Assembly: GCF_022458985.1 (NCBI RefSeq)
Contig: NC_061785.1
Coordinates: 5,012,204 to 5,076,203, forward strand
Direction: 5' to 3'
Length of the DNA stretch: 64,000 nt
DNA from: Mugil cephalus
Taxonomy: Eukaryota > Chordata > Actinopteri > Mugiliformes > Mugilidae
Shown here: positions 27,601-35,368 of the stretch, in pieces
Layout of the letters: each line of letters begins with the position of its first letter
Numbering within the stretch: the first letter of the stretch is position 1
Notes under the pieces: model-generated
Databases searched by the model: none
What the model saw: only the letters and a program-made list of their open reading frames with translations
What the model was told of the DNA's origin: nothing
Program-made: the position numbers and the translations under genes

Positions 27601-30600
27601 TTGTTCTCATCCATCACTTCCTGCTCTTCTTCTTCTCTGCTTTTTTTTTTTTTTTTACATATTTTCTTTTTTTTCCTCTTCTTCTTCTCTGCCCTTTTCC
27701 TATTTCTGTTCTTTATTTCCTATTTTCTTCTCGTCCATGACCTCCTGCTCTTCTTTTTTTATTCGGCATTTCCTCCATCTGCTTCTTTCTTCTCCACCTC
27801 TTATTCTTTCATCCTCTTCTTCTTCTTGACATTTCACACTGGCTCCTTATTCCTCTATTCTCCTGTTATTCTTCTTCTCTGCTTCTTACCTCTTCTTTAT
27901 TTAGCTTCTTTCTTCTCCTCCTAATGTGCTTCCTTTCGTTACCACTTCCTGCTCTTCTTTTTTTCCTCACGCTATTCTTCTTCTTCTCTGCATTTTTGCT
28001 TTTTTCCCCTCTATTCCTCCTTTCCTTTTACTCTTCTTCTTCTCCATCCTTACTTCTTTCATCTACTTCTTATTCTTTATTTGCCACTTTAGTCCATTTC
28101 TCCTCCACCACCTCTTGATCTTCTTCTTCTTCTTCTCTGCTTCTTTCCTCTTCTTGTTGTTCTTTAGCTGCTACTTTGTTCTCATCCATCACCTCCTGCT
28201 CTTTTCCTTCTTCTTCTTCTTCTTCTTCTTCTTCTTCTTCTTCTTCTTCTTCTTCTTCTTCTCCTCCTATGTGTCCTCCTTCACTTCTGTCCTATTTTCA
28301 TCTTTCCCCTTCCATCATCTTCTTTCTCTTCCTCCTCCTCCTCCTCTAACCTTCTTCCTGTCTTTCCTCCAGTGGCAGGACGTTCATGAGCAGCCGCAGT
28401 GAGGCCGCCTACATCGGGGGAATCTGCTCGTTGACTCGGGGCGGAGGCATCAATGAGGTGAGAATTAGAGACGCAATGTAATTTGAATTATTCAGAACAT
28501 GCGTTCGTTGCACGGCCGGTTAATTAATCGTCGCCTTCAGTTTGGCAGCGTCGGTCCCATGGCCATCACGCTGTGTCAAAGTCTCGGCCAGAACATCGGC
28601 ATGCTGAGGAACAAGGAGCGAACGGCTGCAGGTGAGACTGATAAAACCCGACTGCTCCCTCTAGTGGTGAGATCCCAGCACGACGTCTCTTCATAACTAA
28701 CCACACAGGTGTGTTTTGTGTGTACAGGATCCTGCAGGTGTCCAGATCCATGGCTGGGATGCATCATGGAGGATACGGGGTATGAACTCAATTTATGTAG
28801 AAATAAGTCTCAGCTGAAGCAGATGTATTTTCTGTGTAGCGTTTGCATGAAAGCCCCCACCCCATGACCTCCAGAGGACAGAAAATGAAAGAATGAATGA
28901 GGTGTCTCTTTAAAAAGTGACGTTTTTTTTTTGGTTCTCTCCCCTTTTTTTAAATCTTTATCTGTGAAATACCTGTGAAGTGACGTGTAAATGCAGCTTT
29001 CCGTTTTGTTCTTTTCAGCTACTACCTTCCCAGGAAGTTCTCCCGCTGCAGTATCGATGAGTACCTGCGTTTCCTCCAACAGGGAGGAGGCAGCTGCCTC
29101 TTCAACAAACCCACAAAGGTGACTGATGAACGGTTAACGCCAGGGAGGCTCTTCAAGGGCGAGATTAATCACTCGTATGGAGACGGAAATAAAAAGAAAA
29201 CTCTTTATTTCATAGAGTGCCAGGGGCGTCACTAGGATTTAAGGACAGGGGAGGCTTAGTAACAACAACTGATCAACACAGAGGCTAAGGCTCACAACAC
29301 AATAGTTGTTTGCTCTCAAATATTTTGAAATTGCACAGATTACATATGCTTAAAAATATCACTTGAATTATGTTAAAAAATACTAAGTGCAAGGTTGCAG
29401 AGAAATGTGTACTGGAATTTCAGTGATGTGTGCCGGATTGGATAAGGATACACTGAGGGGGTTCGCTCCATTTTATATTGAATTGTCAGCACTTTTTTTA
29501 TTTATTTACGCCACATTATTTAGAGGCCCAGTTTAGAGAGGTTTGCAGATAATAAAAGACGTATTGTTGTTTTTTTTCTCAGTTGTTGGACCCTTCAGAG
29601 TGTGGCAACGGATACGTGGAGCCGGGAGAGGAGTGTGACTGTGGATCATTAGTGGTGAGCACATCTGGCCTGATCATGTTAGAGATGCTACTGTTAATAT
29701 CATAAACATCACAGAGCGTCACGTTCTGTAAAACATTTTCCAGTTACGTTGGATTTTACATGTTTCTTTGAGTTTTAATTGTGAAGCAAAACTTCAATGT
29801 AAACCTTAGGAGTGCTCTCAGAGCGGAGCCAGCTGCTGTAAGAAGTGTACTCTGACCCACAACGCCATGTGCAGCAACGGGCTCTGCTGCAGGAACTGCA
29901 AGGTGAGCTGAGTTTGTTGCATTGGCTAGAGCAAGAAACATACACCGATCGGGCATAACATTATGACCACCTTCCCGCCTCCAAAACAGTTGTGACTCAT
30001 CAGAGAATCACGAGTCTTATTGTCATTATGAGACTCGTGGCTTAAAAGATGTTCATGTGAATCACACAAACATTTCAGTAAAACACAAATAAAACACCCT
30101 TAGAAAAAAAAATATGTACAGACACTGCAAAAACAGCATCACTAGAAAAAGGAAAATGTTCTTATAATCAATCAAATCATCTTGTATTAAGAAAAAAAAT
30201 CTGCCAATGGGTTAAGCTTTTTTTTTTGCTCGACAAAAGTTATTAAAATAAGCACAAAGTTCTTGTCTCTGAACAAAATCTAAGATGTATTTCTCTCACA
30301 CAAGATTTTTTTGCTTTCTTGAATTTTTTTTTTTTGCACTGGAGTAAATGTAAGTAAATGTAAATGAAGAAGGAGCTTAGTGATTTTTTTTACTCCGGTG
30401 TAAGTCCAGAAAAATCAAACAATGCAAGAAATATTCACAAAAAAAATGAACAGAGAATAAACTGTACAGATGAAATATGTGTGAATTAATAAGCTCAGTG
30501 TAAAAATAATAACTATTATTAGACGTGAAATATCTTGAAACATCTTCTGTGTTGCAGTACGAGCTGAGAGGAGTGATGTGCCGCGACGCTGTGAATGACT

Positions 30601-33600
30601 GCGACATTCCTGAGACCTGCGCAGGAGACTCCAGCCAGGTGAAAGGAGCCCCCCTCAAATCCCTTCACTCATTTATACATCCTGCCTTCAAAACACTTTC
30701 AGTTCCAATGCTCTTTCTCTTCTAGTGTCCTCATAACGTCCACAAACTGGACGGCTACATGTGCGACGCCGGACAGGTGAAGTTAAACATTCGTCTCAGC
30801 TTCTCTTGTCACGTTCAGTCTCAAAGTGTCTTCATCGTCATGTCCACCTTTTGTTTTTTTTTTTATCTCCACCAGGGTCGTTGTTACGGAGGTCGCTGTA
30901 AGACCAGAGATGGCCAGTGCAGGACTCTGTGGGGCTACAGTAGGTTCTCATGAGATAATGTTATTTCTTGATGTTGCACTGCTCTCTGGTGGCTGTGGGT
31001 GGTACATCATTCATATTTATCATCATTTAATACCTGTCGTCGCCCTCTGGTGGATTTATCCTGCAGTTAGTAGTCATTTCATTGATTTTCCATTTTTTTC
31101 CAGGGAATTATTTGCTCATTTTGAAAAGATTACAGTCAGAATTTCTATTGTTTCTGATATTTTAATGTGGATATTTATCTTCAACTTTATATAAGATATT
31201 GTAGACTAGATCATTTATAGAAGCAACTTCATTTACTTCAGTTATGCTATAATGCATTAACCACAACTTTTATATATTAAATTAATCAATTGATTTAATT
31301 AAACTGATTATTTACACATCTACAGAAGCATATTGCATTCACCTGAAAAGAAATAAATCAATAAAAAAAAAATTTGGTTTGTTTGTAAAAACTAGATCCA
31401 AATAAATACTTGAAATATTCCTCACTATTCCTTTGTTTCATCATCATAAATGACCTATGTTTAAAATAATAATAATAATAATTGGGGTTATCTTTTTTTT
31501 ATTATTATTAGTTTTATGGACAATGTGCACATACATTAATCAGCATCAAAGACATGAATAGATGTGTGCACCAGATTTAGCAGGAAGCTAATCTCTGAAA
31601 TAAAAACACAAAACAACATCCAACACAAACCCACAGGACATACAAAGATGCCACACTACACACTAAGGTTTGCACAAAACACACAAACACTATACACAAT
31701 CCACAAACGCAATCTATAATGAGCTCCTAATAATAAAATAAACAAATAAAAATATATAATTCATTTCTATTATTATTTCATATGTCAGGCTTCTAAGGGT
31801 TAATGAAAGGCTTTGGAGACGGATTTAATTCTCACTGAGAGACTTTATTTTCTCCACTCAGACTCAGCCGACAGATTTTGCTACGAAAAGCTCAACTCTG
31901 AGGGTACAGAGAAGGGAAACTGTGGCCCGGACTCCGGTGGTCAGGGATGGGTGCAGTGCAACAAACAGTGAGCGAACAGCTGTCATTCACACCCATTTAT
32001 TTCCATATGAAAAAAAAAAGAGTTTTTAAGCTTTTATCGTTGCATCTCGTTTCCTTTTCCTCCCTCAGAGACGTCCTGTGCGGTTTGCTGCTCTGCACCA
32101 ACCTGACGGAGAGGCCGAGGTTCGGTGAACTCCAGGGGAAGATCACCAGTCTGACCATCCACCACCAGAACAGATACCTGGACTGTCGGTGAGGCAGCTT
32201 TTGTCTGCGTTGGTGTTGAGGTCGAATAGTAATTAAAACAGTGGTCTTCAGTGTTTGTCAGAGCAAGGACCCTCAAACTGATGGAGGGATTAAAGTAGGA
32301 ACCCTACAGGGGAGCAGAGCAGGGGATTAGAAAAAAAATCCAAAAAAATGGAAAAAATTTACTCTGAAAAACAAACCAAAGAAATATTTTCATATATTAA
32401 TAAAAAAATATTATATATTAATAAAATTATATATGAATATGAGAAGAGATTTGAAGAAATTCAAAGAATTTGTGGGGGAAAATGTCTAATCAACCAAAGA
32501 TTTTGTGACCCCTCTGCAGTACCTCTGCGGACCCCCTTGGGGTTGCGGACCCCCTGTTGAAAACCTCTGAATTTATATTACCGGCAAATGCACAAGACAC
32601 AAAAAAAAGCTCAGTTTGATCTTCCAATTGTCATATTTTTGCTTTGGTAGACACACAAAGACACAGATTTAGAAAGAGAAGAAGGGAGATAATCTGATAA
32701 TATCTGCAAGGAACTAAGATGAACTATGAATGATTGTACGTGACCGTCTGAGCTGCAGGGGCGGTCACGCGGTGCTGGACGACGGCCTGGACCTGGGCTA
32801 CGTGGAGGACGGGACGCCGTGCGGACCCAACATGATGTGTCTGGAGCGCCGCTGCCTCCCCGTCACCACCTTCAACCTCAGCATCTGCCCGGGCTCCTCC
32901 ACCTCACGCATCTGCTCCCACCACGGGGTGAGTCCACGCGACCACATTTTGTGCTTCGTAGAGATTCTTCACGCTTAATGTTTCTCCTTTTTTTTGTGTG
33001 TGTGTGTGGCTTTGCAGACTTGCAGCAACGAGGTGAGGTGTATCTGCGATCCGGATTACACGGGGAAGGACTGCAGCGTGTTTGATCCGATCCCCACGCC
33101 CACTCCACCGGAGGGCCCTGAGAAGTACAAAGGTGCATTCATGCAACAAAATTCTTTACGTGCTTCTCCTCTGATTCCTGACAGTCACATTTAGCTTAGC
33201 TGTTAGCATTTTAGCTGTTTTGCTTTTAGATTTGATGTATTTTCTCCTCACCGGTCGACTCCTTCTCTCCCACAGGTCCCAGTGGCACCAATATTATAAT
33301 AGGCTCGGTTGCAGGTGCAATTCTGCTGGCAGCCATAGTCCTTGGGGGAACTGGCTGGGGGTTTAAGTAAGCGCTCTGGCATGCCTCCGTCTGTGTGTGC
33401 GCCTGCCGTGTGCCTCTGTCGGCTAACGTTCGTGTTGCCTGCGGCTCGTTTCTGAATGCTGCCCCCTGCTTGCTGCCTCTTCCACACTCACCACCACCAC
33501 CACCACAGAGAACGCGTGGTCTCTTTAGAGGAGGTCAGCACGAATTATTATAACCACGTTTGGACAGGAAGTGTCCATCATGATGGCACGAGAGGACTGA

Positions 33601-35368
33601 TACTTTGGAGGACGAAGTGCAATGATGAATATACACCGATTAGCTGCAACACTGACAGTCCATAGACCCCTTCGTGGCCTACGTCACTGTGACGTCACTA
33701 CGTTAGCTGGAGGCAAAACAGAGGGAAGCTTGAGGTGAACACTGTCAACTGTGAAAATGTCGTCTTGATGTATTTTTTGGTGCTAAAACCAAAAACAATC
33801 AAAAACACTAAGTTGAAGTTTAAGACTGAAATTACGTTAAGTTAATCATTATTCAGGGGATTCTTGCTACATGTTAATGCTAATGCTAACCGCTAGGTAA
33901 CGCAACATTAGTTGTGTGTTTCAGGGGTGTCCAAGCTGAAGTTGCATTTGCTACATTACCCTCCACAGTGGTTCCACTTACTTCTTGTAATATCTTTGTT
34001 GGAGAGGCTTCACTTGATAAAGACAGACCAGACTTCGTCCCCTCTGTGTCCTTTGGTCAAATCGTCCATCCAGTGAGTGAGAGTGTAGGGGTCGGTGAAT
34101 ATAGTCAAATCAGTCAGAATTAACTCTTCAAAAATAACACTCATGGCCTCGGAGAGTGAGTGTATTAGTATATTCTCCATAAAAGCCGAAAAAGTCTGTT
34201 GAAATATGCAAAACCGCTGTTTATAAGCTACAGTGTTTGAGATGTTTGGCATCCAGTTAAGCCCCGCCCCTCAAAATACGTCACATTGTTTACAAACCTT
34301 GAAGAGGCCTGTAACGTCGCCCATCTTACGTCTTACGCCTCCAATTTCACTAGATCCCAAACGGACCCTTCAGTCCATAGGGATTAAAATACTCGAGTAA
34401 ACTACACTACAATACCTTAAGTACTTTTACTCACTAGAAACCTGTAACTCCAGGCTTCATTAGATTAGATTAAATAAAATGCAGTTTAGCATCTAACCAG
34501 AAGTGCAATAAGCAGTAAGTGGATGTAGCATAAATAGTTTGGTATATAAAGAGTATGGTACAGGTTGTTTTTATAGCATATGGACAATGTTTTAGCCTTA
34601 GCACCCAGTAGTTCACGGCTTAAGCTTCTCTTAGAAAGAACTCTTCCTTTACTCATTCTGCATGGCTGGATTTGACTCTTGCTGCAGCTACCCCTACTCT
34701 TTAGCCTCGTCCTTGCTTTGCTGTGTCACGCCTGCAGGATGTAAGGCAGCATATGTTTGTCTTCAGCTATAATCTTTTGCCTTCATCTCACAGCTGTGTT
34801 CAGATCACATCGAGATGTTCTGCTTTGCTTTTGAGGCCGTGCATGTTTAAACGTTGACGTCTGGTTGATTATTTTCTTCTTCTTCTCTCTTCCCTCATTT
34901 TTATCTCTGCCTCCGACCCAGGAACATCCGAAAGGGAAGGTACGATTCCAGCTTTCAGTCCTGATCCCAGCGCCGTTCCTTCTGTTCGTTATGTCAACAT
35001 GAAGCCATCTGTTTTTTTGTTTGTTTGTTTTATATAAAACTCTTCTCATTATTTCCTTAGTTGTTCCTTTAGCTTTATTTTTGCACTTTTTTAAGTTATG
35101 GTGGGGCATAAAGCTAACTTTATATAGACTTATACTAGTTTAATTATTTAATTAATCTTAGTTTGCTTTACTTTTACTTATAGTGCATGCTTATGGTTAA
35201 GAGTCTCTGTGTTGTTCATTTCATAAGACTTTAAATAATAAAAAGGTAAACAACTTGTATGTTTTTTGTGATTATTTTCTGAATTTAAATACTAGTCGCT
35301 ACTTTCTTTCCTCCTCATCTTTTGTTTTTCTTCTTCACTCCTTCATGTCCAGATCTTCGGGGGTTTGA
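4176..35368 (+). CDS. adam11: ADAM11-like transmembrane, non-catalytic metalloprotease-disintegrin
   Basis: 27 exons join in frame to 776 codons (human ADAM11 is about 769): 4176-4233, 4495-4646, 9305-9381, 9653-9719, 19915-19997, 20085-20142, 21902-21965, 22513-22646, 25098-25172, 25262-25333, 26808-26974, 28373-28457, 28541-28631, 28728-28779, 29019-29118, 29583-29654, 29810-29902, 30558-30638, 30726-30776, 30876-30939, 31862-31967, 32069-32188, 32759-32927, 33018-33132, 33276-33366, 34922-34939, 35353-35368. In order: signal peptide (1-~19); prodomain ending in a furin-type RRSKR (226-230); metalloprotease-like domain (~240-440); disintegrin (~450-545); Cys-rich (~545-697); EGF-like ([19 protein letters not shown]); one membrane helix (~742-763); tail KNIRKGRSSGV. 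The zinc motif HExxHxxGxxH is replaced by QSLGQNIGM (377-385), so the protein should be inactive as a protease, as known for ADAM11/22/23. The group acts as neuronal surface receptors or adhesion proteins. The tail ending GRSSGV separates it from ADAM22/23. The first exon is the least certain. Confidence 0.92.
5860..6298. repeat. Pentanucleotide (CATAG/CATAA) satellite with higher-order structure
   Basis: About 440 bases are made of CATAG, CATAA, CATGG and CGTAA units interleaved with CATTT units. A longer motif (ATAACAAAA, then CAAGAAACATGACATTTCAT) occurs near 5926-5960 and again near 6105-6140, giving a higher-order period of about 178 bases. Confidence 0.9.
6613..6670. repeat. (AC)n microsatellite
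   Basis: An uninterrupted dinucleotide run of about 29 AC units inside adam11 intron 2. Confidence 0.97.
7932..8016 (+). repeat. Fragment of a dispersed repeat (second copy at 55858-56212)
   Basis: The segment around TTTGAGAATCGATTTTAGAG and the following GGTATCGGAAGTATCGATATT are almost identical to 56140-56190. This marks both as members of one interspersed family; only the right end is present here. Confidence 0.7.
8347..8435 (-). repeat. Dispersed teleost repeat fragment
   Basis: The reverse complement contains GGGCTAACACAGACAG followed by CACTCACACCTACG. The same pattern is found at 44585-44755 in the opposite orientation, and a more diverged relative at about 10960-11075. Confidence 0.6.
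10029..10636. mobile_element. Non-autonomous inverted-repeat DNA element
   Basis: The left end reads ATAGACTGTATATAAATATG followed by GAC. The right end, reverse-complemented, reads GTAGACAGTATGAAGATGG followed by AC. These form imperfect terminal inverted repeats of about 22 bases around roughly 600 bases with no transposase frame. The ends resemble a common teleost repeat; the superfamily is not assigned. Confidence 0.65.
10960..11075 (+). repeat. Diverged dispersed repeat fragment
   Basis: The stretch GTGAATGATGGTCGGTCTG...GGCCTGTCGCCCGGTG, then GTGACCCCCGTAAAGGTGAG, follows the layout of a widespread teleost repeat related to those at 8347 and 44585. It is strongly diverged. Confidence 0.45.
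11759..11798. repeat. (CAG)n trinucleotide tract
   Basis: About 13 CAG units with one CAT interruption, in adam11 intron 4. No coding context is seen. Confidence 0.9.
12008..12308 (+). repeat. Dispersed repeat, copy 1 of 2
   Basis: It shares long runs with 15969-16226: TTAGTGCAGGACTCTTATAT, TATGACAGGAAACACTAAAT, AATCAAACATGGGTTGTTTT and TTGATGCATCAATTTAAAAT (the second copy has CTGATGCATCAATTTAAAAT). The 3' part (TTTACTGTCATTGTAC, then ACAACGAAATTAAGATGCAA) resembles the 3' ends of fish retroelements. It ends in an AT-rich tail. Confidence 0.8.
14455..14784. mobile_element. Non-autonomous inverted-repeat element (ATTATGACCAC family)
   Basis: The right end GGTGGTCATAATGTTATGCC is the reverse complement of the family terminus CATAACATTATGACCAC. 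The left end is a diverged ACATTAAAACCACTGACAGG. Internal blocks (CACAAGGGAGATCTACACAA, TAGGACCCAAAGG, TTTAGCACCCACTTAGAC) match the fuller copy at 43466-43925. No transposase is encoded. Confidence 0.75.
15969..16226 (+). repeat. Dispersed repeat, copy 2 of 2
   Basis: Second copy of the repeat at 12008-12308, same orientation, with scattered substitutions and small indels. The two copies lie 4 kb apart in one intron; whether they come from a local duplication or two insertions is not resolved. Confidence 0.8.
17388..17995 (-). mobile_element. Degraded Tc1/mariner-type transposon
   Basis: The left end reads TACACTGACCGGCCACTTTA followed by TTAGGTACACC, a familiar teleost Tc1-like terminus. 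On the minus strand the remnant of the transposase catalytic core can be read in the expected order: the [10 protein letters not shown]-like block near 17700-17735, then [18 protein letters not shown] near 17610-17660. Stops and frameshifts interrupt it, and the far terminus is not recognisable. It is inactive; the span is approximate. Confidence 0.85.
19178..19778 (+). mobile_element. Dispersed element, copy A
   Basis: Reverse-complement blocks match 29219-29535: the end CCTAGTGACGCCCCTGG, AGGCCTCCCCTGTCCCTAAA, GCATCCTTATCCAATCC and CAATATAAAGTGGA. Copy A is the longer copy. It has no coding capacity and its superfamily is not assigned. Confidence 0.65.
21474..21607. mobile_element. Fragment of the ATTATGACCAC inverted-repeat family
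   Basis: Contains TCTAGGTGGGTGCTACATGT, AAAGTTTCCCAGCAGAACAC and GTTGGTCGTAATGTTGTGGC. This is the reverse-complement order of the left half of the element at 43466-43925. Confidence 0.65.
22904..23417 (+). mobile_element. Inverted-repeat element with TTAA-like target, copy 1
   Basis: Bounded by CCTCCCGAGACCCTGCGTCC on the left and GATATT...CAGGTCTCAGGAGG (AAATATCAGGTCTCAGGAGG) on the right. This gives terminal inverted repeats CCTCC(C/T)GAGACC, preceded by TTAA and followed by TAAA. The interior has no frame for a transposase. Copy 2 is at 47068-47495. A TTAA-type target suggests the piggyBac superfamily, which is inference only. Confidence 0.7.
23925..24330. repeat. Possible retroelement-like dispersed repeat
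   Basis: The segment TTAACTAGGTCGATCCCACT with GATGCAATGACCTCTTTTCC, followed by GCAACTCGCACAACAACAAC, resembles a common teleost interspersed repeat I know by pattern. There is no second copy in this window to test it. Confidence 0.35.
26081..26150. repeat. Interrupted (GT)n microsatellite
   Basis: GT repeats broken by GTAC, GTCT and GTGC, followed by a short GA run, in adam11 intron 10. Confidence 0.93.
27000..28365. repeat. Polypyrimidine tract with tandemly duplicated ~590 bp unit
   Basis: Almost pure C+T sequence on the plus strand, dominated by CTT/CTTCTT, filling adam11 intron 11 up to the acceptor of the exon at 28373. Block CCATCACTTCCTGCTCTTCT occurs at 27031 and 27611 (offset 580); CATTTTTGCTTTTTTCCCCT occurs at 27393 and 27991 (offset 598); a third unit starts near 28188 and collapses into a (CTT)n run at 28212-28262. 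The long open frames here are only translations of CTT-rich sequence. Confidence 0.9.
29219..29535 (-). mobile_element. Dispersed element, copy B (inverted relative to copy A)
   Basis: Begins CCAGGGGCGTCACTAGGATT and continues with GGACAGGGGAGGCTTAG, the reverse complement of the right end of 19178-19778. It sits in adam11 intron 15, immediately before the exon at 29583. Confidence 0.65.
29943..29998. mobile_element. Terminal fragment of the ATTATGACCAC family
   Basis: ACCGATCGGGCATAACATTA followed by TGACCACCTTCCCGCCTCCAA is the family's terminal inverted repeat plus adjacent internal sequence. It lies right after the adam11 exon ending at 29902. Confidence 0.65.
33656..34380. mobile_element. 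Probable DNA-transposon remnant flanked by a 10-base direct repeat
   Basis: CAGTCCATAG occurs exactly at 33656-33665 and at 34371-34380, bracketing about 700 bases in adam11 intron 25. The inner ends (ACCCCTTCGTGG on the left; CCAAACGGACCCTT on the right) are weakly inverted. This fits an old insertion with a target-site duplication. No transposase domain was recognised. Confidence 0.45.
34922..34964 (+). other. Alternative terminal exon of adam11 (donor read-through)
   Basis: The 18-base microexon 34922-34939 encodes NIRKG plus part of an Arg codon. If its donor (GT at 34940) is not used, the frame continues as RYDSSFQS and stops at TGA 34962-34964. This resembles the R-Y/F-D segment that follows the membrane helix in ADAM22/23, so it may be a real alternative C-terminus. 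The spliced form ends in RSSGV instead. Confidence 0.5.

Noticed and set aside
27926-28402. 158-codon open frame rich in Phe, Leu and Ser
   Set aside because: It is a translation of the CTT-rich polypyrimidine tract and runs into the true adam11 exon in the wrong frame. Low-complexity DNA explains it.
33510-33665. Possible extra adam11 exon after the membrane helix
   Set aside because: An AG after the CCACCAC run would join in phase and stay open for about 50 codons, but the encoded tail resembles no ADAM11/22/23 cytoplasmic sequence and the downstream microexon model reproduces the known ADAM11 tail. An unproven alternative isoform remains possible.
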